Source: Parietaria judaica
Lineage: Eukaryota > Streptophyta > Magnoliopsida > Rosales > Urticaceae
Direction: 5' to 3'
Length of the DNA stretch: 64,000 nucleotides
NCBI GenBank assembly: GCA_954871525.1
Contig: OX940860.1
Coordinates: 19,748,001 to 19,812,000 of the forward strand
Shown here: positions 21,917 to 33,573 of the stretch, piece by piece
Position numbering within the stretch: position 1 is the stretch's first letter
How the letters are laid out: each line of letters begins with the position of its first letter
The notes under the pieces: generated by a model
Databases searched by the model: none
What the model saw: the letters and a program-made list of their open reading frames with translations, nothing else
Told to the model about the DNA's origin: nothing
Made by a program: the position numbers and the translations under genes

Positions 21917-22393
21917 TTTATTTTAAGGGTTAATGACGGAAAAAATACCCAAAGTTTGGTCAAAGAACCCCTTGTGTACTCAAAGTCTAAAAATGATGGC
22001 AAAAATACCCAAAGTCACATTTGAGGCATTGACCACTCCATTCTCGTAACAGAATTAACTTACCCGTTAACTAGGGCCACATGGACAAACGTGGGTTGCT
22101 GATATAACAATTTTTTGTCATGTGGACGAGCCCACACTAGCCTCGTTTACGACAAAACAACGAATTAAACCCCTAATTGAGCTCGTCTGCGTGAGAAAAA
22201 ATTGCTATGTAAGCAACCCTCGTTTGTCCACGTGGCCATAGTTAACGAGTAAGTTAACTGCATTACGAGAATGAAGTGGTCAACGTTCCAAATGCGACTT
22301 TGAGTACTTTTGTTTTCATTTTTAAATTTTGCGTACACGAGGGGTTCTTTGACCAAACTTTAAATATTTTTACCGTCATTAACCTTTATTTTA
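21917..22393. mobile_element. Mutator-like long-TIR MITE, 9-bp TSD TTTATTTTA
   Basis: The element (21926-22384) begins AGGGTTAATGACGG and ends with the inverted copy CCGTCATTAACC. The inverted arms are long, extending through AAAGTTTGGTCAAAGAACCCC and GACCACTCCATTCTCGTAA. TTTATTTTA flanks both sides (21917-21925 and 22385-22393). Long TIRs with a 9-bp duplication fit Mutator-like elements. The relative at 42494-42961 shares arms and centre. Confidence 0.9.
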
Positions 22394-24426
22394 ATAACAT
22401 TAAGTATTTATATATTATACCGTACATATCCCACTTATGATATGGCCCGACCCTTCTCAGTTCGAAATTGGGCCTTTTCGGATAAAAGAGGCCAAAATCC
22501 GGTAACAGTTTATCAGCTTCACTTAAAAATATACTATAAAAAAATCGTTTGATAATCTGAGCTGTACTTGCGGCGCTGTCACATGCACATCCTCATCATG
22601 TGGGACCCGCACGTGCAACGGTGGATATTATTTCCTTTTAAATAATAAGTTAATCCATTAACCGAGCTTATAATACTAGGTCGATGGTGATCCTGTACTG
22701 TCCGACGTACGAAAGTTTTCGTGGACACCAGGTCAACGGTTCAGATCTGTCCTCGGCTCCGATCATGGACTGTGACGCGTCGGATAACTCAGAGAATCAC
22801 AGCGTCCACGTCGACCATGTGCCGCAATCCTCGTTGCGCTTTTGGGACCCACCTCATGGCCCGTGCACGTCACTCTCTCCTTTGGCGTCTCGATCCAACG
22901 GCTGCGATTGTCTAATATTTGACTGGCAAGCTTTATGGCGGCTCGGCTAATGGCGGCGCGAGCCGTGCCACGTGTCGCGGTGGGATCGACGGCGTTGCTT
23001 ACCGCGACGCCCAGCCCGTGCATGTGGGGCACGTGTATCTGGGAGTTTTGATAGGGGAGCCTGGCTGCGCTGGGATCGGACGGCTGGTGGGCTTCCTGAT
23101 GCTACGTGTACGGAGAAGATCTATGGTCAGGGTGAAGATTAGCTTCTTTGATGTTTCTTATCTTTGGGTTTTAAGTTGGATTTTAGGTAATAGTACTGGA
23201 AGGTTTGAATTACACAGATTCAATTATGTTTATATGGAGTTAATATACATATTAAATTAGAAACATTTGTACGTCTTTATGTAACTATTAATTACATTTT
23301 TGGAAGTTTAATCGTAGACTTGACCATATCCCTCGTGTAATAACCTCAACAAGACGTGGACGAAAATGAATCTCGATGTTAATATTGTATGTGATCTTTG
23401 CATAATATTATCGCTCAAAAAAACAGATTGCAACGCTTTGTATAAAGTTAAATATTTATGTCGTAAATATCCTTAAAATAAATTGCAAGCATTTGTTATA
23501 AATTTTGTAGATTAAGTTTTTTTTCCAATTCATAAATACTTCCCGGTCCCCGATTTTTCAATTGTGAGCAATGAGTGCAAGCTTGCTCGAAGAAGTTTGC
23601 CGCTCAGTGTCTGGATCTCGGTTAATTAATTGAATTATTTTTTGAAAATTTATCTAGCTTAAAGTATACAATCTTGTCATATATCAAGTATAAGTTATAT
23701 TATTTGGATTATGTTTATTAATTGATTTGTATGTTTCTTTCTCTATATATTTTATGAATTAAAAAAATTAAACTTTTACTCAAAATTGACAATTCAAAAA
23801 AAGAATCAGGTACATGGCCCAGTACTCGGTTCCGAAACTAGTAAGGATTATCAAATTGGAACCCGGACTAATCCCAAAGCTCAAAAACTGGTTTCGGGAA
23901 TAAAAAGCCCTTAATCCGGTTTGATTCCTAACTAATTAATATTTATTACAATAGTTAAGCAACACTTGAAGGTTTTTTTTTCTTTCTTATTTTCTTCTTC
24001 TTTCATTTGTTGGTTTTAGCATAGTTTGTTTTGTTGTAATTGCTTAGGATTGGGGCTAAGTTTGGAACATTTAAAAACTTTCCTTAAAGAAGAGCTTATC
24101 TTGAAGCATGCTTAGCGGATAAAATCAATTTCTGAAAAAGAAGGCAATAAATAATTTGGTCCGTTGAGTTGACGGGGACAAAAGAGACAAAGTCATGAGC
24201 GAATGTTTGTGTTGGACTTGGCGTATATATAATATACTTTTTTTTTTTTTTGTTTCTCTTCTCTCGAAAAAAAAATAATACTTCTTCTGCTTCAAGCACA
24301 GCAAAATGATATGCATGAATATGACTGCTTTGTATGCTTTTAATTCACAAACACATTTCTGTATCAAAATAACATATTTATAGTTTTTCCAGAGCCGTCG
24401 CTAGCTGTTTTGTAGGGGAAAATGCA
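22394..24426. other. Intergenic DNA including a GC-rich promoter-like island
   Basis: Apart from the island at 22560-23130 the region is AT-rich. A patch near 23800-23930 has GGTTCCGAAAC/AACCCGGAC strings that look like the remains of a DNA transposon. No coding gene is supported. Confidence 0.5.
22560..23130. promoter_or_regulatory. GC-rich island with G-boxes and TCP-like site, no gene attached
   Basis: This stretch is much richer in G+C and CpG than its neighbours. It contains two G-box cores CACGTG (22969-22974, 23030-23035), a further CACGTG inside GTGGGACCCGCACGTGC (from 22600), and GGGACCCACC near 22845. These are bZIP/bHLH and TCP-type sites of plant promoters. The overlapping open frames here (for example 22919-23260) have no domain and no support. 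It could be a promoter of a lost gene, a conserved non-coding block, or foreign DNA. Confidence 0.4.
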
Positions 24427-25587
24427 GTAAAAGTAGGGAAAATTACGGCAAAATACCCAACCTTTGGTCAACTTGTCTCCCGTGTACCCAACCTTTAAAG
24501 CTGGCGGCAAAAATACCCAACGTGCGTTGACCGTGACTTTGGCATAAAACAGTTAATTTTTCTGTTAACATTCACAATGTGGCCGTTGGCGGCAAAAATA
24601 CCCAAACTTTTTTTTTTTGAAAAAAAAAATAATTTTTTTAATTTATATATTTTTTTCTTTACTTGATTAGTGATAAATACTTGAATTCCAAATACATAGA
24701 ATAACACAAAAGTTAGTCAAAACATCAATTGACTTTCTAATCATGAATAAAACAACTACATAGTTAATTTAAGGTTGACAGTCAAATTTTAAACAAAAAC
24801 TTAATCATATTGTTTTTATTACATTTTACTATCTTAATTAGTCCCCAAAATATCTATTAGATATTTAATACGGATTTAAAAAAAATAATTAAAAAACCCG
24901 GACCCGGACATATCCGGGTTCGGAAAAACACGGATCCGGATAAATAAATATTTGGACATGTCCGGATCCGGATATTTATTTTAAAAAAAAAAAAATTAAA
25001 GCCCTTTAATTCTGGGCCATTGGATGATCAAGATCAACGGCCCAGATGAAACGGTATTAGGGACTAAACAATAAATAAAACACTTTTAACTAAAAAAAAA
25101 TAACCCAGATCCTAACCTGTCCGAGATTTTTTTTTTCCCGGACCCGGACAGGTCTGTATCCGGGCTTTTTTTTTTAAAAATATCCTAAAACGACACCTTT
25201 GATAGTAAGATATTTTGGGGACTAAGCTAAATATATAGCATGGCATCTCAAAGAAATATTATATAATATGTATATATATATGTGTGAAACTCTTAGCGCA
25301 TATATCCTCAAATTATGATAATATAATATGTATATTTTGGTCATAACTTGATAATATAATATGTATATTAAAAAAATTAAAAATTATTTTTTTTTTCAAA
25401 AAAAAAGTTTGGGTATTTTTGCCGCTAACGGCCACATTGCGAATGTTAACGAAAAATTTAACGGTTTTATGCCAAAGTCACGGTCAACGCATGTTGGGTA
25501 TTTTTGCCGCCAGTTTTAAAGGTTGGTACACAGGAGGCAGGTTGACCAAAGGTTGGATATTTTTGCCGTAATTTTCCCGTAAAAGTA
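24427..25587. mobile_element. Mutator-like foldback element, 9-bp TSD GTAAAAGTA
   Basis: The element (24436-25578, 1143 bp) starts GGGAAAATTACGGCAAAATA and ends with its inverted copy. The arms run for about 190 bp, including CAAAAATACCCAACGTGCGT and the GTTGACCGTGACTTTGGC block. GTAAAAGTA is present at 24427-24435 and 25579-25587. A second inverted pair lies inside: TTAGTCCCCAAAATATC near 24839 and GATATTTTGGGGACTAAG near 25209. It brackets a core of alternating CCGGATCCGG-type repeats, so a smaller element may be nested within. No transposase is encoded. Confidence 0.92.
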
Positions 25588-26120
25588 TATTTCTATAAAT
25601 ATAATATGATATTTTCGTTTTTTTTTTAGCTTTACAATTATCCCTTTTAAGCTCTAGTTTGGTTCTTTATTGTTACTCATGGAGTGTCATCAGTTAATAT
25701 TAAAAAATAAAATAAAAAAGAATGGACGGCTTCATTTTTAATTTTATTGATGATCTTTACAATTGACTCTGAAGTCTGAACCATCATATGTAGATCTAAC
25801 AATTTATATTAATTTTTTTTTCTTCTAATAAGAATAATTTTGCAAAAAAAAAAAAAAATCAAATCCATAACCATAAATTTCATATTCCATACTAAAACAC
25901 ATATAGATTACAATTTACAACATTGTACATAAGGATGTGTGTATATATATGACAATGACATATGTACACATTACTTAACTAACAACAAACAGTTGCTAGT
26001 AGCTACAAGCTGTAAACCACTACTAGCTACCTTAAATAATTGTTTAAGCTTCCACGCAATTTGATAACAATTCACCTCCTTTAGTGTTGATAATACATTA
26101 GATTAGAATAGTTGATCCAC

Positions 26121-26166
<46 letters not shown>

Positions 26167-26309
26167 CATGTCTTTGGCTAAAAATATGAACTGGGTTTCT
26201 TCATAATTCGCAGACAGATTCTAAGTCAAGTTATTAATAACGCGTAATGTAGGGCAGTCTCCTATATATTAAAATAAATATACAGAGAGCATATGTAAAG
26301 TACAATGTA
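25588..26309. other. AT-rich spacer before the second copia element
   Basis: Only AT-rich DNA and the (AT)n tract at 26122-26160 are visible. Confidence 0.6.
26122..26160. repeat. (AT)n microsatellite
   Basis: About 20 uninterrupted AT dinucleotides. Confidence 0.95.
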
Positions 26310-26314
26310 TGTAT

Positions 26315-26858
26315 TGTTAGAAAAATATCAACTAGGAGTTAAATGATCATTGATATTTTGAACGTTTGTAAATATTCAATATGGCTTGAATACTAAAAAT
26401 GTTTTCTAACGGTTTGGATTTATGAGCATCAATATCTAATCTCATATTTCTGTCTATATAACAAAAACGTTTCAGAGAAAAAAATAACAAGTATTGAGAG
26501 AAGTAATCTGAAGAACATTAGAGTCCTTTTGAGTAATGGAGTTTACAGAGAAATATCAGTTCGTCGTCGATTTTTGGAGAGCACCGAAATCGTTGAGCAC
26601 CATTTTATCCTGGGAAGCCGACGCCTGTAAAACCTCAAGCTCACCGGAGGAGACGAATCTGTTTCAAGGAAAACGCCCAACGCGACTCGGTGTGTGTTTC
26701 TTATTTTTGCAAATTCCGCTAGCTCGCTCGCTGAACTTCGAGGAACCGAAGTTCTTGAAGACATCGACAGAGAAAGAGATTCGAAGCTTGAACAGATAGC
26801 ACTGCACACAAAAATGCCCAGATCAGATTTAAGGATTTTTCTCCTCTTAGTTTTCGAA
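26315..26858 (+). repeat. 5' LTR, 3' end lost
   Basis: It matches 30972-31515 nearly base for base through GATTTTTCTCCTC and TAGTTTTCGAA. It then diverges, so the last 60 or so bases of the LTR are missing. The short open frames in the two LTRs are equivalent and are not genes. Confidence 0.85.
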
Positions 26859-27260
26859 GTTCTTGAAAAGCGTGCATAACGTATAGAAGGTTACATTTTT
26901 TGACTTTACCTTGCGTGTTATAATTAGCTTTATTTTCTAAATAGCTACACGTAACTCGTAAGTACGTAACCAGAGTCTAATGTAGGCTAATTATTTACCC
27001 GCTGTTATAGTAATTAATTTAGGCTATTAGTCGAAAGGTGTGCCTTAATGCTTTATATTTATATATATATATATATATATATAATATTCGTTTAGTTTCC
27101 GTTTGAGTATCTCTAAAAATTTATGATATATATAATTCTTTGTCAGCTATAAAGCTGTAGTCTTATATCAGTTTGATTTGATATAATAGTTTGAAAATAT
27201 TATATATATATATATATTATTTATTTATCAAATCTTATATCAGCTTGGTGTCGTGGTAAG

Positions 27261-27302
<42 letters not shown>

Positions 27303-27310
27303 TCTGTGAA
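26859..27310 (+). other. Anomalous AT-rich DNA replacing leader and gag
   Basis: Between the truncated 5' LTR and the protease frame lies AT-rich DNA with (AT)n tracts (27059-27083, 27262-27301) and no PBS or gag similarity. It may be a deletion junction filled with unrelated sequence. Confidence 0.6.
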
Positions 27311-30300
27311 TTGAATCTTATCTCAATGGAAATGAAAACGGAAACGTACGTTGTCTCTCGAATAAAAATGAATAATTTCGATCCAAATGAGTGGTGGCTT
27401 GATAACACTACCACACTTCATGTTTGTATTGAGAGAGCTATGTTCAAGGAACTAGCATTGGACGAAATTGAACAAAATCTCTATATGGAAAATTCAAAAG
27501 TGAAAGGTCATGGAACGGTGATCCTGAAATTGACATCGGGGAAAAAGCTAAAGCTAAACGATGTTTTGTACGTCCCTGATTTCCGGATGAATTTAATTTC
27601 CGGCACGATGCTTAGTAAGCATGGATTTAAAATGATTTTAGAATCTGATGAGACGATATTATCAAAATCTGGAATTCCAATTGGGAAAGGATATGTGAAA
27701 ATTTGGATGTGGAAAATGAATGTTAAGGTCATTACGAAGCCTAATCCCATTATCGGTAAGAAACGAAAGTCTTCCACGTATATGCTTGAGTCTTCAAACT
27801 TATGGCATGAGAGACTTGGGCATGTTAATTATGGTTCTTTGCGAAGACTAATTAATATGGAACATATCTCAAAGTTTGAAATTGACCTTAAACACAAGTG
27901 CGAAACTTGCGTAGAGGCAAAATTGACTCGATCATCGTTTAAGAACGTTGAAAGAAATATGGAACCTCTTGGATTAATACATACCGATATTTGTGATCTC
28001 AAGTTTGCTGAAACAAGAGGTGGAAACAAGTACTTTTTTACTTTCTTTGATGATTATACTAAGTACTGTTATGTATATTTGCTAAAAAACAAAGACGAAA
28101 CTATAGAGAAATTTATTAACTATAGGCAAGAAGTTGAAAACCAGCTTAACATGAAAATTAAGATGGTCAGAAGTGATCGTGGTGGTGAATATGTTGCACC
28201 GTTTGAGGAGTTTTGTACTTAAAACGGTATCATTCACGAGAAAACGCCACCTTACTCGCCTCAGTCAAATGGAGTGGCTGAACGGAAAAATCTTACTCTC
28301 AACGAAATGATGAATGCGATGTTGATAAGCTCTGAGTTACCTTAGAACATGTGGGGAGAAGCTGTGTTGTCAGCTAATTATCTTCTGAATAAAGTTCTAA
28401 AAAAAAAAAGGAAGATAAAACCCCTTATGAGTTATGGAAAGGAAGAAGACCTTCCTATAAATATCTCAAAATGTGGGGGTGTTTAGCCAAAGTTATGGCG
28501 TCCGCACCCAAAAAGATGAAAATAGGTCCGAGGACTGTAGATTGAATCTTTATTGGTTATGCGCATAACAATAATGCGTATCGGTTCTTGGTGTATAAAT
28601 CAGATAACCCGAAAATTCACAAGAACACGATTCTGGAATCAAGATATGCATCGTTCTTCGAAGATGTATTTCCTTGTAAGTCAAACGATGGTTCAAGTTC
28701 ATCTAAAAATATAGATGAAACGACTTCCGAAACTAGTGAAGAACTAGACGAGGATGAGATTGAACCTAGACGTAGTAAACATTCAAGGGTCGAAAAGTCA
28801 TTTGGACCTGATTTTTTAACTTACATGTTAGAAAGTGAACCTCGAACATACAACGAAGCTGTAAGTTCTAGTGAGGGACCTTTATGGAAAGAAGCCATAA
28901 AAAGTGAGATTGATTCGATCCTACAGAACCACACATGGGAGTTGGTAGATCTTCCTTCGGGAAGTAAACCATTAGGGTCCAAGTGGGTCTTCAAAAGGAA
29001 ATTAAAAGATGATGGATCAATTGATAAGTATAAAGCAAGACTTGTTATTAAAGGATACAAGCAACGTGAAGGTTTTGTCTATTTTGACACATATTCTCCT
29101 GTAACGAAGATAACATCAATAAGAATGGTGTTGGCAATCGCAGCTTTTCGAAATCTTGAAATACATCAGATGGATGTAAGAACTGCCTTCTGAACGAAGA
29201 TTTAGATGAAGAAATCTATATGGAACAACCTGAGGGGTTTTTAGCTCTGAATAAAGAAAATAAGGTTTGCAAGTTAGTTAAGTCTTTATATGGACTTAAA
29301 CAAGCGCCAAAACAATGGCATGGGAAATTTGACAATGTAATGTTAACAAATGGATTCAAGATCAATGAATGTGACAAATGTATCTATGTGAAAGATACAG
29401 AATAAAGGATATGTAATCCGATGTCTATATGTCGATGATATGTTAATCGTTGGGAGTAATGATCATATTATCAAAACTACCAAGAGGCTTTTGAACTCCA
29501 AATTTGATATGAAAGATATAGGCCTTGTAGATGTGATTTTAGGTGTTAAGATCATAAGAACATTTGATGGACTTATCTTAAATCAATCCCATTACGTGGA
29601 TAAAATGTTAGAGAAGTTCAGTAATGGTGAAACTGGAGAAATGAGAACTCCTTTGGATACAAATATTCATTTATCAAAGAATAAAGAAGAAGCCGTTGGG
29701 CAACTCGAATATTCTAGAGTGATAGGTAGTCTCATGTATCTTATGAGCTGTACCAGACCGGATATAGCTTATGCAGTGAGCAAGCTTAGTAGGTATACAA
29801 GTAATCCTGGAACTGATCACTGGAAAGCGATAGTCAGGTTGCTAAAATACTTGAGTTTTACAAGAAATTATGGGCTACACTATGTGTGATACCCATCAGT
29901 TATAGAAGGCTATAGCGATGCTAGTTGGATATCTGATATACAAGATTCAAAATCAACTAGCGGGTATGTTTTCACACTAGCAGGTGCAGCTGTCTCGTGG
30001 AAATCTTCTTAACAGACAGTAATAACCAGATCAACGATAGAATCTGAGTTTGTTGCCTTAGACAATTGCGGCGAAGAAGCCGAATGGCTAAAACAATTTT
30101 TGGAAGATATTCCAATGTGGCCAAAACCAATGCCATCGATATGTATCCATTGTGACAGTCAGTCGACAATAGGAAGAGCGAAAAGTCGTATCTATAATGG
30201 TAAGTCTAGACATATGCGTCATAGACACAATACCATTAGACAACTACTCTCAACTGGAGTTATCACAATTGACCACGGTAGGTCAAATGATAATATTGCA

Positions 30301-30381
30301 GATCCGCTAACCAAAGGGTTATATATAGAGCTAGTTGAGAAGTCATCCAAAGGAATGGGACTTAAGCCCATTAAAGAATAA
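27311..30381 (+). pseudogene. Copia pol polyprotein (protease-integrase-RT-RNase H), broken
   Basis: The frame opens without gag. It begins in the protease region (WWLDNTTTLHVC where relatives have a DSGA-type active site, so the catalytic residue is changed). It continues with the VLYVPDFRMNLIS block, the GAG-pre-integrase finger (HERLGHVNYGSLRR, CETCVEAK) and the integrase core (IHTDICD, SDRGGEY). Stops interrupt at 28220-28222 (TAA), 28343-28345 (TAG) and a TGA near 28542-28550. A frameshift lies in the A-run near 28400 and others near 29189 and 29400. The RT shows KWVFKRKLKDDGSIDKYKAR, LYGLKQAPKQW and YVDDMLIVG. RNase H shows [10 protein letters not shown] and ESEFVALD, and the frame ends at 30381 (GMGLKPIKE). 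It is closest in flavour to the Tnt1-like copia elements. Confidence 0.93.
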
Positions 30382-30971
30382 GGTTTTAACAGTGGAAACT
30401 CAACCTAATTGACTGGAGATCCCAAGAAGTAGGTTCAATGGGAAAACCAAGCTGGATAAAAACTTTATGGATCACTGTGGGGGTACATCCTGGTCCATTA
30501 CTGTGATGATAAACAGTGATACACATAAGGCTACAGGATAAGCTAAAAAAGCTTTTAATGATTCTTACACGCCGATAAATTATAATCGAGCGGAGCATAT
30601 GTTTTGCTCTTAAGTAAGATCACCAATGTTAGAGTGAAGTGGAGTCGCTTCAACGGAATTGTAACGGGCACAAGTTCCGTAAACTCTCGCAGAACCAGAA
30701 GGTGTTCAAGACCATGAACGGACACAATAGTGAGAACTGAATATGTTTGAGGGAAAATTTGTGTGAAGTATATTTTAACTTACACGAATGGTTGAATAGT
30801 TCAAAGACATCGTGTCTACTAATCGGCCAGTAAGAATAATGTATTTCACGTGGGAAGGTTCAAAGATAACACCTACCTATCCTAAACAAATTCAACAAAT
30901 TCGACCGTTAAACTCTATTACTCAATCTTAGGTGTTTCGGGTGAGTCATCAATGTCATTTATGTGGGGGAT

Positions 30972-31577
30972 TGTTAGAAAAATATCAGCTAGGAGTTAAA
31001 TGATCATTGATATTTTAAACGTTTGTAAACATTCAATATGGCTTGAATGCTAAAAACGTTTTCTAACGGTTTGGATTTATGAGTATCAATATCTGATCTC
31101 ATATTTCTGTCTATATAACAAAAACGTTCCAGAGAAAAAAATAACAAGTATTGAGAGAAGTAATCTGAAGAACATTAGAGCCCTTTTGAGTAATGGAGTT
31201 TACAGAGCAATATCAGTTCGTCGTCGATTTTTTGAGAGCACCGAAATCGTCGAGCACCGTTTTATCCTGGGAAGCCGACGCCTGTAAAACCTCAAGCTCA
31301 CCGGAGGAGGCGAATCTGTTTCAAGGAAAGCGTCCAACGCGACTCGGTGTTTGTTTCTTGTTTTTGCAGATTCCGCTAGCTCGCTCGCTGACCTTCGAGG
31401 AACCGAAGCTCTTGAAGACGCCGACAGAGAAAGAGATTCGAAGCTTGAACAGATAGCACTGCACACAAAAATACCCAAATCAGATTTGAGGATTTTTCTC
31501 CTCATAGTTTTCGAATCTGTGTTTACATACCTCTATTTGATTGCCGCTCTTTCTTTTCTTTTGTTCCATTGCTAACA
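30972..31577 (+). repeat. 3' LTR of the second copia element
   Basis: 606 bp, TGTTAG...CTAACA, directly after the polypurine tract and followed by the target duplication TGTAT. Confidence 0.93.
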
Positions 31578-31582
31578 TGTAT

Positions 31583-33430
31583 GAAAGTGATCAATAAGAA
31601 GGTTATCATATATAAAAATAAAATATTGTTCTCACATATATATAATAATTCAAAGCCATGCTTTGGCCACCACTAATATTCCCTACTGATTGTGAAACGA
31701 ATTATATATGTTTATATATATTATGTGATTGTGATATTGCAAACATATTATATTATGAATTTATAATTTATTAATATATTAATAATTGATTATGGTATCG
31801 CCATATGTTGGAGTGACGCGTTACGATTATCTGCATTAGGTTAATGGTCAACTTTGTCACTTCTGAATCCCAGTTTTCTTCTTCTTCTTTATTTAAATAC
31901 AGTTTTATTTTTAATAGCTTTAAAGATTCTTTTGATGACATTTTGGTAAAACCATAGCTTTAAATATCTATATCTTTGTCAACCACGTTACATCAATTTT
32001 ACTGTTCTTCATATACATATAATTTGTATAATTTAAACGGAATTGACATAATTTATGATTAGATATTGAGGTAAAAACAGTAACCGCTTAGTTTACCTAA
32101 GCCAGATCCTTACTATTGTATTAAAATAAATTTGGTCAAATTATTGTCTAACAAATCATTTTTTTTAATCAACATTAATAACTCTAAAAGTCAATTTTTT
32201 TGTTTGTTATATTTATTGTGACTTGTGTCACCATTTATATATCCCTTTTGGTCAAACATTATTTTGTTTCCTAAGACAGAAAATTATCACTTTGGAACGG
32301 GAATAAAATCATTAGCAAAAATCCCAAAAATTCAATATGCTTGGCCAAATTTCGTACTAAAACACCATTGTTAAAATTTTTACAGCCAAAATACAAATGT
32401 GTTGCCTCGTCAATTGATGAGTTTACACGTGTGCGGAATTTTTAGTCGATTATTAGAAAGTCCACACTATATAAAAATTTGTAATTGTGATCAATGAATA
32501 TTACACGGAACTGAAATAATCAATTTTTTTTTAATTTTTTTGTAATTTTTTTGTTACCGTTTTTTCGAACATTGTGTAATACTAACATTCTAGTTTAACT
32601 TAATAAAGATTGAAAAATGAAAAGATACACTTTTGGTAAAACGGATGTCCAAGTCACCCAAATATAGAAAAGTTATTCATAGCATAGCACCATACTTCCA
32701 TAAACAGAAAACGTAAAACACGCATAATTAAAGCCATAATGCATATATCTATATATATAAAAGAAGCATAATGCATAAGTTCACAGAATATATACCAGTA
32801 TAATTAGTTATCCAAAGTTAATTAATCATCCAAAAGTTCGTAGAATATATACCAATATGAACTCTATCTTATTCACTAGTCATTTTACAGTGACAAATTT
32901 TATATTACTGAATTATCTCAAACAAATTAATTACCAGCACCTCCTAGTAAATTAAAACAAAACTCTGTTACAATGAGCAGTAATCACCATAAAATTAATA
33001 ACTACATATTTGAAATGACATGAAATTGGTTTTTTAGGTTATACACTTGAAAAAGAACAATGACGTCATATTATAAAACAAACATTATTAATATGAAAAA
33101 TTAAAAAGCTAAAAAAACATTATTTTTAGCATTTAACCGGCGGTTGGAAAACTGAAATAACTGGACCAATTATTATTTACCCATCATCATAGCCGAGTCG
33201 ATGAGCCAATCTAGTTTTTCTAAATAAATAAATAAAATCTAACCATAGTCCCACAACCCAGCTCTTCAAACTAACCCCAGTTATATTCTAACCTAACCAC
33301 GGTTCTCTCTTCATCAGGCTCTCCACAAAAAAAAAATAAAAAAAATATATATATATATATAAACTGAGAACCTTTTTACCATTTCTCTCTTTTCTCCTTT
33401 CTACTTCCTGAGCTTCACATTCTCTCTCTA
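31583..33430. other. Intergenic and upstream region of the PUB gene
   Basis: AT-rich with no other gene. The last 120 bases hold CT-rich stretches (TTTCTCTCTTTTCTCC, ATTCTCTCTC) typical of a plant 5' leader, and a (TA)n run near 33347-33361 that could supply the TATA function. Confidence 0.5.
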
Positions 33431-33478
33431 ATGGCGACCACGACGAGCAGACATCGACGACCAAGACTCGAGACCTGA
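33431..33478 (+). CDS. Upstream open reading frame in the PUB leader
   Basis: An ATG at 33431 opens a 15-codon frame ending in TGA at 33478, 95 bases before the PUB start. It is the first ATG after the pyrimidine-rich leader, so if the transcript starts upstream of it, it could lower PUB translation. The peptide itself has no recognisable feature. Confidence 0.4.
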   Translation: MATTTSRHRRPRLET

Positions 33479-33573
33479 GCGACTCAGAGCTCCGTGACGA
33501 CGAAAGCGAACGAGCTTTGCAGGAGCTAGAAGCGCCATTTTCGGAGAGATCTGAGGAGGAAGCAGGGGCATCA

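Larger units (their letters stand above)
26310..31582 (+). mobile_element. Copia LTR retrotransposon, complete ends, internally deleted; TSD TGTAT
   Basis: Two near-identical LTRs begin TGTTAGAAAAATATCA at 26315 and 30972. The 3' copy ends CTAACA at 31577. TGTAT flanks the whole at 26310-26314 and 31578-31582. A polypurine tract (ATGTGGGGGAT, 30961-30971) precedes the 3' LTR. The 5' LTR is cut short near 26860 and replaced by unrelated AT-rich DNA. The usual primer-binding site and gag are absent, so the element cannot replicate by itself. The pol frame is broken by stops and frameshifts. The LTRs still match closely by eye, suggesting a fairly young insertion. Confidence 0.95.

Noticed and set aside
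22684..23260. Overlapping open frames in the GC-rich island
   Set aside because: Open frames on both strands are expected in GC-rich DNA; none has a domain, good start context or neighbouring exon.
26536..26879. Open frames in the copia LTRs (also 31193-31575) as genes
   Set aside because: The same frame occurs in both LTRs and is part of the repeat; it has no known domain.
33517..33573. N-terminal extension of the PUB protein
   Set aside because: The frame is open, but it lacks an ATG; the family N-terminus begins at MEEEK (33574).
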